In this document: in pieces, positions 25,999 to 35,330 of the stretch
Layout of the letters: every line of letters begins with the position of its first letter
Position numbering within the stretch: position 1 is the stretch's first letter
Origin: an uncultured Clostridia bacterium
GTDB lineage: Bacteria; Bacillota; Clostridia; Christensenellales; Borkfalkiaceae
Length of the DNA stretch: 64,000 bases
Assembly (NCBI GenBank): GCA_944376295.1
Contig: CALWCE010000010.1
Location: 1 to 64,000 of the forward strand
Direction: 5' to 3'
The notes under the pieces: generated by a model
Told to the model about the DNA's origin: nothing
Databases searched by the model: none
The model's input: the letters and a program-made list of their open reading frames with translations, nothing else
Translations under genes and position numbers: made by a program

Positions 25999-27455
25999 TT
26001 TTTCTCCTTTGTCCATTTTGAGTATGGGAACGCTTCTTTGCATTTTGCAACGAATTCAGCGTTATCCTTCGTTTTTTTCATGTGCTCGAGGACGGTCGCT
26101 TCATCTTCGGTGACGCGCTTTTCGCGCAGTTTTTGCACGAGAGATAGTTCTTCCTTGCTCAGGAGCAGCTCTTCTTTTCTCGTTCCTGAGCGGACAAGAT
26201 CGATCGCGGGATAGATGCGGCGCTCAGAAAGTTCCCGCGAAAGTACGATGTCGCAGTTACCCGTTCCTTTGAATTCCTCGTAAATAACGTCGTCCATGCG
26301 GCTGCCCGTCTCGACGAGCACTGTCGCGACGATGGTAACGCTGCCCTTTTCAACGGTATTGCGGGCAGTCCCGAAAAAGCGTTTCGGCTCTGTGAATGCG
26401 GCTGCGTCCAACCCGCCCGTGAGCGTTTTACCCGAACTTTCCGTCACATAATTATATGCCCGCGTGAGCCTTGTGAGCGAATCGAGCAGCAGTAAGACAT
26501 GCCTGCCGCTCTCTGCGAGCCGCTTTGCGTGTGCGATGCAGAGTTTTGCCGCGCGCACATGGTGTTCGGGTTCCTCATCGAAAGTGGACGAGATGACCAT
26601 TGCGCCGCGGACGGCGCGACGGAATTCGGTCACTTCCTCGGGGCGTTCGTCGATGAGCAGCACGATGAGTTCTACATCGGGCCGCATCCTGTCTGAAGCG
26701 CAGGCGATCTCTTTGAGGAGCGTCGTTTTCCCTGCTTTGGGCGGCGCGATGATGAGTGCGCGCTGTCCTTTTCCGATGGGTGAAAACAGATCGATGGCGC
26801 GCAATGAAAGCTCGCCTTTCCTTTCGGAAAGCGGGATGCGAGAGGAAGGGTAGCACGCCGTGAGAGATTCGAAGGACGGACGGGACTCGTAATTCCCGAA
26901 CGGGATGCCGTTCACGCTCAGCAGCTCCTGAAATGCCGCCGACTCGTTTTTGTCGGAAGATTTTGCCGTGCAGGCGACAAAGTCTCCCTCTCTCAATTTG
27001 AGGGAATGAATGAGCGGCGCTGCAATGAAGACATCGCCGCCGCTCGTCGGTTGACAGTTTTTCGCGCGCAAAAACCCGTACCCGCCCGACATGATCTCCA
27101 ATATGCCGGTATAGACAGGTTGATCGAAGAGGCTGACGCGCGGTTCGGGGCTTTTCACCGTGAACATGTTTTGCGGCATCTCTTCGGGTTTCTTCTCTCT
27201 GGCGCGGCGAAGGTCTTCGAGGTGCTTGATGACGGAAGGATCGAGATAATTTTGTTTGACGGGAGCGCCCTTTCCCGAAACGGGAACAGGATCTGCCCTT
27301 CCCGTCAAAAGGTCGATGATCCCTTCGATGCATGCAGGCTTGGTTTTCCTGGATACGGCAGGGCTTCCGAGCTTTCTGCCGAGCGTACGCAGGGTTTGTA
27401 TGGGCAGCGTGCTGAGATAACCGCGGAACTCTTCTTCAAGCGTTCTTTCCGGCAT
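25995..27455 (-). CDS. rho: Transcription termination factor Rho
   Basis: 486 residues. RNA-dependent hexameric ATPase. N-terminal helical domain and a ~45-residue linker precede the cold-shock RNA-binding domain (ILEIMSGGYGFLRAKN, ~118-185); Walker A is PPKAGKTTLLKE, Walker B VLLLDSLTRL, and the Q-loop/R-loop region SGKTLTGGLDAAAF follows. Overlaps the upstream MBL gene by 20 nt and the ROK gene by 4 nt. A mid-operon position in an rnf-accessory operon is unusual. Confidence 0.95.
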   Translation of the reverse strand: MPERTLEEEFRGYLSTLPIQTLRTLGRKLGSPAVSRKTKPACIEGIIDLLTGRADPVPVSGKGAPVKQNYLDPSVIKHLEDLRRAREKKPEEMPQNMFTVKSPEPRVSLFDQPVYTGILEIMSGGYGFLRAKNCQPTSGGDVFIAAPLIHSLKLREGDFVACTAKSSDKNESAAFQELLSVNGIPFGNYESRPSFESLTACYPSSRIPLSERKGELSLRAIDLFSPIGKGQRALIIAPPKAGKTTLLKEIACASDRMRPDVELIVLLIDERPEEVTEFRRAVRGAMVISSTFDEEPEHHVRAAKLCIAHAKRLAESGRHVLLLLDSLTRLTRAYNYVTESSGKTLTGGLDAAAFTEPKRFFGTARNTVEKGSVTIVATVLVETGSRMDDVIYEEFKGTGNCDIVLSRELSERRIYPAIDLVRSGTRKEELLLSKEELSLVQKLREKRVTEDEATVLEHMKKTKDNAEFVAKCKEAFPYSKWTKEKK

Positions 27456-28101
27456 TCTTACTGCGCTCCATCAGGATGATCTTTGTCGTTTCCTCGTCGA
27501 TATCGTCGCGGGTAAGCTCGATCTCGCTCGAGCCGATCTCCTCAACATCTTCTTCTTCGAATTCGGAAAGGAAGGCGTCGGGCTTATCGATATCCAAGGT
27601 GAGCCCCTTGGACTTATAGTGCATGGGAATGACGATGGAGGGCATGATGCGGTCCACATACTCTTTCGCCTGTTCCGAGTCGATCGTATATTTGCCGCCC
27701 ACGGGGATGAGAAGAACGTGTATGGGCAAAAGCATCTCGATGAGCGAGGAGGAACATTCTTCTCCCAAATCGCCGAGGTGGCAGACTTCTATGCCGTCGA
27801 GGCGGAATTTGAAAATGAGATTTTCCCCCCGTTCTTCGCCGTTTGCATTGTCGTGATAGCTCTTGACGGCAATGATCTCTACGCCGCCTACTTCGTACTG
27901 ACCTTCTTTGTCCAGTACGATGGGATTCCCGCCGACGCTCTTGACATTGTTGTGGTCGTAATGGCCGTGGCTGACGCTGACGACGTCTGCCTCGACGCGT
28001 GGCATTTTAAAACCGACGTCCCCGTAAGGATCTGTCAGAATGCGCGTACCGGTGCTTTCGGTCAGTAAAAAGCAGGAATGTCCCAAATATCGTATTTTCA
28101 T
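27436..28101 (-). CDS. MBL-fold metal-dependent hydrolase (UPF0173-like)
   Basis: 221 residues. Metallo-beta-lactamase fold with HGHYDHNN as the metal motif, IRYLGHSCFLL at the start and the IPMHY motif near 176. Members of this group have uncertain physiological substrates. Coupled to DUF1934 upstream (ATGA overlap) and overlapping rho downstream. Confidence 0.82.
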   Translation of the reverse strand: MKIRYLGHSCFLLTESTGTRILTDPYGDVGFKMPRVEADVVSVSHGHYDHNNVKSVGGNPIVLDKEGQYEVGGVEIIAVKSYHDNANGEERGENLIFKFRLDGIEVCHLGDLGEECSSSLIEMLLPIHVLLIPVGGKYTIDSEQAKEYVDRIMPSIVIPMHYKSKGLTLDIDKPDAFLSEFEEEDVEEIGSSEIELTRDDIDEETTKIILMERSKNAGKNA

Positions 28102-28478
28102 CTTTCCTCCGGATCCGGATCGATGCGGATGCTCAAACTGAATTTTTGTGCGGGTTCCCCCAACTCATATGTTAAGACGGCATTGTGAGATATCGCTCCC
28201 TGCACGAGAGAGTAGAATCTGGTCGTGAGCGGAAGGCTGCCCTCGTGTCCGGCTGCTCTCAGTCGGGCTGAAGTATGTTTCCCCCGCTCAAAACGCATAG
28301 AGAGGCTTTCCCGTTCCATCGTAACGGCATCCCGCTCCAGGATGAGGACAACGGCTTCTCCTTCATGCGCGTAACGGACGAAGACGCCCCGTTCGTCTTG
28401 CTCGAACGTTCCTTTCGCCCTGTAGAACGAAACAGTTCCTCGGGTATGCGTTTTGATCTCGATCTTACAATGCTCCAC
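28098..28478 (-). CDS. DUF1934 (YwiB-like) protein, GTG start
   Basis: 126 residues, beta-rich lipocalin-like family of unknown function. GTG start; GAGGA lies about 11 nt upstream and a well-formed promoter precedes. Motif LPLTTRFYSLVQG and the final ELGEPAQKFSLSI strand are typical of the family. First gene of the operon that continues to NusG domain II. Confidence 0.72.
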   Translation of the reverse strand: MEHCKIEIKTHTRGTVSFYRAKGTFEQDERGVFVRYAHEGEAVVLILERDAVTMERESLSMRFERGKHTSARLRAAGHEGSLPLTTRFYSLVQGAISHNAVLTYELGEPAQKFSLSIRIDPDPEER

Positions 28479-28496
28479 TATGATCCGATCCTCACC

Positions 28497-28525
28497 ATTA
28501 TAAAGGATTTTTGTGCGTTTGTAAA
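28497..28525 (-). promoter_or_regulatory. Promoter of the DUF1934-rho-apbE operon
   Basis: TTTACA, 17-nt spacer, TATAAT on the minus strand, 18 nt before the GTG start. Confidence 0.65.
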
Positions 28526-28544
28526 TAGGATTGTAACAAATTTT

Positions 28545-29363
28545 TCATTTTTCGCTGAAAAACTTATCGTGCGCGAGCCGTCCTTCCTTCAGGAGAGTAC
28601 GCATCTTCTCCCTGTCGTTTTCTGCAAGCGCGTCGCGGTATTCTCCGAGCCGCAGGATCAGGGAGGAAAGTTCGTTGAGAAGCGGACCTCTGTCATAAAA
28701 ATAGAGGTCGGTCCACAGCGTTTCGTCTACGCCGCCCACGCGCGTCATGTCCTGAAAGCTGCCGCCCGTGAACCCCTTGACGTCGAGCGCGAGCGGGCTC
28801 TTGCCGTAGGCGTTGGAGACGATGTGCGCAAGCTGCGAGGTGAGCGCGATCTTCTCGTCGTGCTCTCTTGCCGGGCATTCGACGATGCGCGAAAAGCCCG
28901 CATCCCGCCCGAGCGCTCTTACCGTTTCGAGCGCATCTTCGTCTGTTGCCGCCGCCCGCGTGATGACGAGGTTCTTTCCCTTGTAAAGATCGCGCGAGGC
29001 AGATAAAATGCCGCTCGTCTCCTTGCCTGCCATGGGGTGCGTGCCGACATAGCGGTACTTCCGCGGCTTGGCGTAGACGGCTTGTTCCACCGCTTCCTTG
29101 ACGCCGCAGATATCGCACACGATGCAGCCTTCGGGGAAATCCCCCTCGTCGAGCTCTTTCATCGCGGCGTCGGGAGGAAGCGCGATAAAGACGGCGTCCG
29201 CCCCCTCATAGGAAGTTGCTTCCCCGTCGATCATCTGATGTTCGAGGGCGTATTCTACCGCGCTGCGGCTGCGGTTTTTGCCGAGCACAACATGCCCCGC
29301 GTCTTTGAGCGCCGCCGCGAGCGACGCCCCGATGATGCCAAGTCCGTAAATGACGATTTTCAT
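28545..29363 (-). CDS. tyrA: Prephenate dehydrogenase
   Basis: 272 residues. Converts prephenate to 4-hydroxyphenylpyruvate in tyrosine synthesis. Rossmann start IYGLGIIGASLAAAL and the substrate motif THPMAGKE near 112 are diagnostic, as is the C-terminal GGSFQDMTRVGG. No ACT domain or chorismate mutase part, so it is the short monofunctional type. Follows the YgjP-like gene with a 13-nt gap; aroA diverges just beyond. Confidence 0.9.
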   Translation of the reverse strand: MKIVIYGLGIIGASLAAALKDAGHVVLGKNRSRSAVEYALEHQMIDGEATSYEGADAVFIALPPDAAMKELDEGDFPEGCIVCDICGVKEAVEQAVYAKPRKYRYVGTHPMAGKETSGILSASRDLYKGKNLVITRAAATDEDALETVRALGRDAGFSRIVECPAREHDEKIALTSQLAHIVSNAYGKSPLALDVKGFTGGSFQDMTRVGGVDETLWTDLYFYDRGPLLNELSSLILRLGEYRDALAENDREKMRTLLKEGRLAHDKFFSEK

Positions 29364-29376
29364 GTTTCTTCTCTCT

Positions 29377-30015
29377 TCAAAGCAAATTCATAAGGGAGCT
29401 CTTTGCTTTGAGCGCGCTTCTCCGCTCCTTCCAATCGGGAAGGCAGCTTCCCACCTGCGCCCAAAAAGCTGGGCTGTGGTCGAAACAAACGGTGTGACAG
29501 AGTTCGTGCACCGCGATGTATTCGACGAGCGCCGTCGGCAAAAAAGCGATGCGGAAGGAGTAGTGGATGACCCCTTCTTTGCTGCACGAGCCCCATCTTC
29601 CCCGCGCCGAGTTGACGCTCACCCCCTGCACGCTAAAGTCAAGCCGCCTTGCAAGCTGCGAAGTGTATATCTCCATCACTTCCCCCGTAAAACGCTTCAA
29701 AAGGCGAATAAGCGCCTCTTTTCGCCCCTCTTTCGGGAGAAAGACGATATCGTCCGCGATCCGCGTTCTGCCCGTGCCGATGGTGTACGGGGTTCCGAAT
29801 AAAATGAGCTCTGCGCCGTCCGAAAGATCGAGCACGGCGGGGCGGAACTGAGAGAGCTTCTTCTGCAGCCAATCTCTGTGGCGGGAAACGAATTCTTCGA
29901 CCGTCCTGTCCTGCGTTCCGAGGGGCGCCCGCACGAGCACGCTGCCGTCCCGCTCGATATTGAGCGACATCGTCCTGCGGCGGCTGCGCCTTATCTTGTA
30001 TGCAATGGGCTCCAT
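29377..30015 (-). CDS. YgjP-like (DUF45) zinc metalloprotein
   Basis: 212 residues. Zincin-type motif HELCH with a third ligand H ten residues on (HSPAFW), plus the SARGRWGSC signature of the DUF45/SprT-like group. Catalytic activity has not been settled for this family. The ATG follows a consensus promoter by 7 nt and lacks a ribosome site, so the tyrA operon may start with a leaderless cistron. Confidence 0.8.
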   Translation of the reverse strand: MEPIAYKIRRSRRRTMSLNIERDGSVLVRAPLGTQDRTVEEFVSRHRDWLQKKLSQFRPAVLDLSDGAELILFGTPYTIGTGRTRIADDIVFLPKEGRKEALIRLLKRFTGEVMEIYTSQLARRLDFSVQGVSVNSARGRWGSCSKEGVIHYSFRIAFLPTALVEYIAVHELCHTVCFDHSPAFWAQVGSCLPDWKERRSALKAKSSLMNLL

Positions 30016-30022
30016 ATCAACG

Positions 30023-30051
30023 ATTATACCACAAATTGCGGAGAAAGACAA
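30023..30051 (-). promoter_or_regulatory. Promoter of the YgjP-like/tyrA unit, leaderless
   Basis: TTGTCT, 17-nt spacer, TATAAT on the minus strand. The -10 ends 7 nt before the ATG. Confidence 0.7.
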
Positions 30052-30070
30052 CTTTTCCCGAGGGCTTCCC

Positions 30071-30100
30071 TTGACGTTTTCCCCGGGAACGTGCTATACT
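30071..30100 (+). promoter_or_regulatory. Promoter of aroA, leaderless
   Basis: TTGACG, 18-nt spacer, TATACT. The -10 ends 6 nt before the ATG and there is no Shine-Dalgarno site. Nineteen nt separate the two divergent -35 boxes. Confidence 0.7.
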
Positions 30101-30106
30101 GAGCCT

Positions 30107-31366
30107 ATGAGACCTTTGCCGATCGGACAGTTTGTTCCTCACGACGTGGAAGCGGATGTACCCGCTTCGAAGAGCATCCTCAACCGCGCGCTGCTGCTTG
30201 CCGCGCTTTCTAAAAGTGACGTGCATTTGGAGTGCGGCGCTTTTTCCGAAGATACGCGCGCCCTCCTTTCCTGTCTTCAGACGCTCGGCGTCCGGGTGCG
30301 GCGGGAAGAGGACGGCATTACGGTCAGAGGATGCGGCGGGCAGTTCCCCGAAAAGAACGCCTCTCTTAACGTAATGAGCGCGGGCACGGCGGCGCGCTTT
30401 CTGCCCGTCGTCCTCGCCTTTGCGGGGGGAGACTATCGCTTCGAAAGCTCCGATCAGATGAAACGCCGCCCGATGGACGTTCTCTTTGAACTCGAACGCC
30501 TCGGAGTTACCATCGAATACACAGAAGAGCGCGGTCACTTCCCCTTCTGCCTGCTTTCCGAAGGCATTTTTTCCGATGAGGCGGTCATCGACACCGACAA
30601 GAGCACGCAGTTTGCGAGCGGGCTCCTCATCGCTGCGACCATCCACCCCCGCCCCTTTACGCTCGTTCTTACGGGCGGACGCACGCACAGCAGCTATCTG
30701 AAGATGACGGAAATCATGCTCCGCTCCTTCGGCGCTGCATGCGAGCGGGAAGGTGACCGCATCACCGTTTCTGCGCCCAAAGTTTCGCCTGTCCGATACG
30801 CGGTCGAACCCGACCTTTCGGGGGCGTGCTATCTCTATGCCCTTTCGCTCCTCTTTTCCGTGCGCGTCCTCGTGCGCGGGGTGAAAAAGGATAGTTTGCA
30901 GGGCGACGCTGCCTTTTTACGCCTTCTTGAGCGGCGCGGCGTTGTGTTTTGCGAGACGGAGCGCGGGCTGCTTGCAGACGGCACCGCCGTCAAGGGCTTC
31001 GACGGGTTTGATGAGAATTTGCAGGATTTTTCTGATCAGGCGCTCACGGTGGCGGCGCTCGCTCCCTTTGCCCGCACCCCTTCCCGCCTGACGGGACTCG
31101 AACATATCCGCGCGCAGGAGTGCGACCGCGTCAACGCCATCGTGGAAAATCTGAATACGCTCGGCGTGCCTGCCGCTTACGGGGACGGCTTGCTTTCCGT
31201 CTCGCCCGCACCCGTCCGCGGCGGGACGGTGAAGACTTTCGGCGATCACCGCGTCGCCATGGCGTTCTCCCTGATCGGGCTGAAAACGGGCAGCGTCACG
31301 ATCGACGACCCCGATTGTACGCGGAAGACCTTCGAAGGCTATTTCGATCTGTTATCCCGCCTTTGA
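30107..31366 (+). CDS. aroA: 3-phosphoshikimate 1-carboxyvinyltransferase (EPSP synthase)
   Basis: 419 residues. Sixth shikimate-pathway step. Start chosen because MRPLPIG...ASKSILNRALLLAAL matches the family N-terminus; the frame is open further upstream but without family-like sequence. SAGTAARFLP (phosphoenolpyruvate site), the SSYLKMTEIML region, and the terminal GDHRVAMAFSL are all present. The mRNA is predicted leaderless. Ends in a bidirectional terminator. Confidence 0.93.
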   Translation: MRPLPIGQFVPHDVEADVPASKSILNRALLLAALSKSDVHLECGAFSEDTRALLSCLQTLGVRVRREEDGITVRGCGGQFPEKNASLNVMSAGTAARFLPVVLAFAGGDYRFESSDQMKRRPMDVLFELERLGVTIEYTEERGHFPFCLLSEGIFSDEAVIDTDKSTQFASGLLIAATIHPRPFTLVLTGGRTHSSYLKMTEIMLRSFGAACEREGDRITVSAPKVSPVRYAVEPDLSGACYLYALSLLFSVRVLVRGVKKDSLQGDAAFLRLLERRGVVFCETERGLLADGTAVKGFDGFDENLQDFSDQALTVAALAPFARTPSRLTGLEHIRAQECDRVNAIVENLNTLGVPAAYGDGLLSVSPAPVRGGTVKTFGDHRVAMAFSLIGLKTGSVTIDDPDCTRKTFEGYFDLLSRL

Positions 31367-31382
31367 GCGAAAATCGCATACA

Positions 31383-31410
31383 AAAAGACCCGCCTCGAAG
31401 CGGGTCTTTT
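31383..31410. terminator. Bidirectional terminator between aroA and rubrerythrin
   Basis: AAAAGACCCGC-CTCGAA-GCGGGTCTTTT: perfect stem flanked by A and T runs. Confidence 0.85.
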
Positions 31411-31418
31411 GCGTGTTG

Positions 31419-31958
31419 TCAATAATTTTCGGCGTGGATCTCGAAGAAGCTCTGCGGATGAGCGCAGGTCGGGCAGATCTCGGGCGCCTTGGTGCCGACG
31501 ACGATATGACCGCAGTTGCGGCATTCCCAAATTTTGACTTCCGACTTTGCGAACACTTCCGCAAGCTCGATGTTCTTGAGCAGCGCACGGTAGCGCTCTT
31601 CGTGATGCTTTTCGATGGCAGCGACGAGGCGGAACTTTGCGGCAAGTTCGGGGAAGCCTTCCTTGTCGGCGGTCTCTGCGAACTCCTTATACATATCCGT
31701 CCACTCGTAGTTTTCGCCTGCTGCGGCGGCTGCCAAATTTTCGGGCGTATTGCCGATGCCCTTGAGCTCCTTGAACCAGAGCTTTGCGTGCTCCTTTTCA
31801 TTGTCTGCCGTCTTCAGAAAGAGCGCCGCGATCTGCTCGTAGCCCTCCTTCTTGGCAACAGATGCAAAGTAGGTGTACTTGTTTCTTGCCTGTGATTCCC
31901 CCGCAAAAGCCGCTTCAAGGTTTTTCTCGGTCTGCGTGCCTGCATACTTGTTGTCCAT
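31419..31958 (-). CDS. rbr: Rubrerythrin (separately initiated)
   Basis: 179 residues from the ATG at 31958, which has AGGAGG at 5-nt spacing. Non-haem diiron peroxide reductase. Ferritin-like domain with [22 protein letters not shown] and IEKHHEERY motifs (residues ~15-130), then rubredoxin domain CRNCG...CPTCAHP. A consensus promoter lies 65 nt upstream. The same reading frame is open upstream into the EamA transporter. Confidence 0.93.
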   Translation of the reverse strand: MDNKYAGTQTEKNLEAAFAGESQARNKYTYFASVAKKEGYEQIAALFLKTADNEKEHAKLWFKELKGIGNTPENLAAAAAGENYEWTDMYKEFAETADKEGFPELAAKFRLVAAIEKHHEERYRALLKNIELAEVFAKSEVKIWECRNCGHIVVGTKAPEICPTCAHPQSFFEIHAENY

Positions 31959-32969
31959 GGTTTCCTCCTTTCTGAGCGGCAGTTCATATTGCGGAAAGGT
32001 GCCGTCCGCCGCCTCGTTTTGTAGTATAACAGATTTCCCCTCTTCTGTCAAGGTATTTTTGCCCGACGCAGCCCGTTCGGCTCTCTTTCGGAACAGCGGC
32101 TTATCTTCCGCGCACAGGAAGGCGCCGACCGCCATCAGGGCAAGCGCGATGAAGTAAGTGAAATGCGGGAGTTCGCGGAAGATGATAAGCGAAAGAAGCG
32201 TTCCGAGAAAGGGCGAGACGGCGTAATATGCGCTCGTCCGCGCCGCGCCGAGAAGCCGCTGCGCATGCACGTAGAAGAAGATGCTCAGTCCGTATGCGAC
32301 GAGCCCCACCCCGAGCACTGCAAAGACGCTCCAAAGCATGGTGACACGCTCGCCGAGGATAAGTCCGATGATGAGCGAACCGAGACCCGAAAAGATGCCC
32401 TTCAAAAGCACGATCTCCATCGGGTCTTTCGAGGAGATCTTCCTCGTGCAGTTGTTCTCAAACCCCCAGCATACGCAGGCGAGCAGGATAAAGAGCGAGC
32501 CGAAGGAAAAGCGAAGACCTTCGATGTCTTCCAACGACAGGAGCGCACAGGAGAGCGTGACGAACACGATGCCCGCCCAAAGCCGCGGGGAGATGCTCTC
32601 CTTGAAGACGGCAAGCGCGATGACGGCGGTCGCGACGATCTCAAAGTTGTTGAGAAGAGAGGCATTGGCGGCAGTCGTGCTTTTGAGCCCGAGCATCAAA
32701 GAGATGGGCGCGGCGATATCGAGCGCGATCATCGCAAGCGTAAAAGGAAGCTCCTTTTTCGTGAGGCGGCTCTCCTTTGCTGCGCGGCGGAAGAGCTTTC
32801 TTCCCAATGCGATGACGCCCATCCCCAGCCCTGCGCCGAGATAGAGAAAGCCTGCCATCAGCGTAGAGGGCATAAAGTCGAGCAAGAGCTTGGAAAGCGG
32901 CGCATTGAGGGCATAGAGCGCCGCTGCCAGCACGGCGAGAAAGATGCCCGCTTTATATCCTGCTTTCAT
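31419..32969 (-). CDS. EamA (DMT) transporter in frame with rubrerythrin
   Basis: 516 codons with no stop between the two parts. Residues ~1-290 are a ten-span EamA-family exporter with the usual two-fold repeat. Residues ~300-336 are a hydrophilic stretch encoded by DNA that is also the rubrerythrin promoter and leader. Residues 338-516 are rubrerythrin. Ribosome site GAGGAGG precedes the start at 32969, and GH127 ends 22 nt upstream. EamA C-termini lie in the cytosol, so a tethered rubrerythrin is topologically possible. Alternatively the EamA stop codon was lost and the fusion is incidental. Confidence 0.7.
   Translation of the reverse strand: MKAGYKAGIFLAVLAAALYALNAPLSKLLLDFMPSTLMAGFLYLGAGLGMGVIALGRKLFRRAAKESRLTKKELPFTLAMIALDIAAPISLMLGLKSTTAANASLLNNFEIVATAVIALAVFKESISPRLWAGIVFVTLSCALLSLEDIEGLRFSFGSLFILLACVCWGFENNCTRKISSKDPMEIVLLKGIFSGLGSLIIGLILGERVTMLWSVFAVLGVGLVAYGLSIFFYVHAQRLLGAARTSAYYAVSPFLGTLLSLIIFRELPHFTYFIALALMAVGAFLCAEDKPLFRKRAERAASGKNTLTEEGKSVILQNEAADGTFPQYELPLRKEETMDNKYAGTQTEKNLEAAFAGESQARNKYTYFASVAKKEGYEQIAALFLKTADNEKEHAKLWFKELKGIGNTPENLAAAAAGENYEWTDMYKEFAETADKEGFPELAAKFRLVAAIEKHHEERYRALLKNIELAEVFAKSEVKIWECRNCGHIVVGTKAPEICPTCAHPQSFFEIHAENY
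32023..32051 (-). promoter_or_regulatory. Rubrerythrin promoter inside the EamA reading frame
   Basis: TTGACA, exactly 17 nt, TATACT on the minus strand; a leader of about 57 nt follows, with AGGAGG before the ATG. Confidence 0.75.
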
Positions 32970-32990
32970 GCCGTTCCCCTCCTCGGCTGT

Positions 32991-35306
32991 TTACTCGGCA
33001 AAGAGATAGATAAATTCCGAAACGCGGGCGCTTTCCCGATCCTTCGTGCCCTCGAAGCGGATGTTGAGGACGGTGACTTCCTTCCCCTTCACGCTCTTTT
33101 GGCGGGCGCGGGCAAGGACGCTTTGGGGAAGTTCCGCCTCGATGCGGTAGCTCTCCTCCCCTTCCGTGTAGCGCAGATACTCGTTCAAGTAGATGAGTTC
33201 GCCTTCCGCAAAGATCGCAAGCGGCTTGCCGTTGTCTTCCTGCCGAAGCTCCACGGAAAGCGAACACTTCTTTTGGGGATCGACGAGGAAGTCGTAAGAA
33301 AAATATCCCCCGGGGAGCGCATAGCGGCAGGTGCCGTCCGAAGTGACGCTCACGGTATCCTTCTCGTCGAGGGCGTGGAGCTCATCCGTTTCATATTGCC
33401 CGTAGCCGGGCTGAACGGTGTCGAGCGGCGTCCTCGTCTCGCCCTCCGCTTCCCGTTCTCCCTCGCGGAAGCGGAAATAGATGCCGTAGCGTTCTTTGTA
33501 GCGCTTATAATGAATGCCGTAAGTAAGCTCCCTGTCGCCGCCGCGGAGCACGAATTTCTCGCCCTCCCGCTGTAAAAAGTCCTGCGGGCGGTCGAAGAGC
33601 GGATAGAGGGACTTGAAATACACGCGCTCGCTTTCGAGGTGTTTGCGCGCGGGAATGTTGACGTCCACCCCCGTTTCCGTCTCCTCCATGTCCTCCGTGC
33701 CGAGGTCGGCGCTCAATACCGCGCCGCCGTAACGGAAGGCAAAGGCGTCTTTTCCGTCGGGGAGGCCCTGCATGGTCACGGTCAGCGGGATGCGGAAGGA
33801 GAGCGTTTCCCCCGCCTTCAAAGCGACGAGGATATGCCCGTCGATCTCAAGAGCGGGCAGCTTTTTGTTGCTTATGGTAAGCTCCATTTCGCCGTCCGCC
33901 CAGTCGGGGACGCGAAGCGCGAGGAGTGTCTCCCCTTCTCCGCTCGCTTCGATCGTGCCGCTGTCAGAAAGCGGGAAGTCGCAGGAGAGTTTGATCGTAG
34001 TCTTCCCCGCTTGGATGACGCAGGAGAGATACTGTTCGAGATAGATGCGCCTCCCGTCCGTGTAGGCGATGCTGTCCCCGAGCTTGGAAAAGTTTTCCAT
34101 GCCGCTCCCCGTGCAGCACCAGAAGTTGTCGAACGGGCGGGAGAAGACCTTGAAATAACCGCTCGCCATGGGCTGGAAGTAGGTCGTCATGCCCGTTTCG
34201 GGGTTTTGCGAGGGCAGGATGGAGTTAACAAAGGCATTTTCGTAATAGTCGGTATAATATTTGTCGCCCGTTACCGAAAAGAGCCCGCGCGCCAGCTTTA
34301 ACATGTTGTAGGCGTTGCACGTTTCGCAGTTGCAGTTGGTGCGGCGCACATCGAGCGCATAGTCGGGTCCGAAGTGCTCCCATTCGGAATTGCCGCCCGT
34401 CACATAGGTGTGCCGTTCAAGAACGGTGCGGAAGAAGACTTTGGCAACATTCAGATAGCGGCTCGCGTCGACGACTTCCCCCGCGATCTTCTTTCCGTGC
34501 ACCGTCAGATAGCGGTTGAGCGCGCCCAGAATTTTGGGGATCTGCGTGTTGGCATGCTTTCCCTTCAGAACGTCCTTCTCTTCGCTTAAAATGCGGTCGA
34601 AGAGCGCTTCTTCGTCAAATTTATGCGCGGCAAGGGCGTATTTTTCCTCGCCCGTGAAGGAATAGAGATCGTAAAGGCAGTCGTTCATGCCGCCGTATTC
34701 GACGGCGAGCACCTTCTCGTTGAGCGCATGATCCCACTTCATCACGCGCTCGAATACCCAGTCTCCGAGCCGCCTTGCAACGGTCAGTGCCTTATCGTAG
34801 CCCGTAAAACGGAAAATATCGATGACGCCCTGCAGGATCTTGTGCATCGTGTACCACGGCACCCACGCCTGCGTCATGATATTGAGCTTGTCCTGCTCCA
34901 CATTGTCGAACTGCGCTTCCCTGCCGCCCGTAATGAGAGGCGCGCCCCATAAAAAACCGCTCTTTGCGGCATCTTGGCAGTCGGCGAGTGCATCCGTCAT
35001 GCGCTTTGCGCGTGCAAGAAAGAAGTCGCGTTTTTCTTGAGAAAGCGCGGGGTGCACGCTCATCTGCGCGATCGCGGTGAGATAGTGCCCAAGCGTATGC
35101 CCGCCGATGAGCCCGCTCTCCCAGCCGCCGTACCGCACGAAAGGCGTTTTGATGCCCGCGTTTTCGTAAAACCCTGCAAGCAGTCGTCCCTCTTCGAGCG
35201 AAGAGAGATAATCGCACTCTTTTGCGAGTGCATTGAGAAGATATTTGTCCTCGATGCGCACGTCGGAAAGATCGAGCGGTCGTAATTTGGTATTTTGGAT
35301 ATTCAT
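32991..35306 (-). CDS. Glycoside hydrolase family 127 (beta-L-arabinofuranosidase type)
   Basis: 771 residues. Removes terminal beta-L-arabinofuranose from plant glycans in characterised members; no signal peptide, so it acts in the cytosol on imported oligosaccharides. HTLGHYLTA near 70; the zinc/catalytic cysteine region NCNCETCNAYNML and FWCCTGSGMENF match the family's Cys-Glu-zinc site. AGGGAG precedes the ATG. Runs toward the EamA gene with a 22-nt gap. DUF1680 is the older family name. Confidence 0.9.
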   Translation of the reverse strand: MNIQNTKLRPLDLSDVRIEDKYLLNALAKECDYLSSLEEGRLLAGFYENAGIKTPFVRYGGWESGLIGGHTLGHYLTAIAQMSVHPALSQEKRDFFLARAKRMTDALADCQDAAKSGFLWGAPLITGGREAQFDNVEQDKLNIMTQAWVPWYTMHKILQGVIDIFRFTGYDKALTVARRLGDWVFERVMKWDHALNEKVLAVEYGGMNDCLYDLYSFTGEEKYALAAHKFDEEALFDRILSEEKDVLKGKHANTQIPKILGALNRYLTVHGKKIAGEVVDASRYLNVAKVFFRTVLERHTYVTGGNSEWEHFGPDYALDVRRTNCNCETCNAYNMLKLARGLFSVTGDKYYTDYYENAFVNSILPSQNPETGMTTYFQPMASGYFKVFSRPFDNFWCCTGSGMENFSKLGDSIAYTDGRRIYLEQYLSCVIQAGKTTIKLSCDFPLSDSGTIEASGEGETLLALRVPDWADGEMELTISNKKLPALEIDGHILVALKAGETLSFRIPLTVTMQGLPDGKDAFAFRYGGAVLSADLGTEDMEETETGVDVNIPARKHLESERVYFKSLYPLFDRPQDFLQREGEKFVLRGGDRELTYGIHYKRYKERYGIYFRFREGEREAEGETRTPLDTVQPGYGQYETDELHALDEKDTVSVTSDGTCRYALPGGYFSYDFLVDPQKKCSLSVELRQEDNGKPLAIFAEGELIYLNEYLRYTEGEESYRIEAELPQSVLARARQKSVKGKEVTVLNIRFEGTKDRESARVSEFIYLFAE

Positions 35307-35330
35307 ATGCAGCTCCCTATGCGTTAAAGT

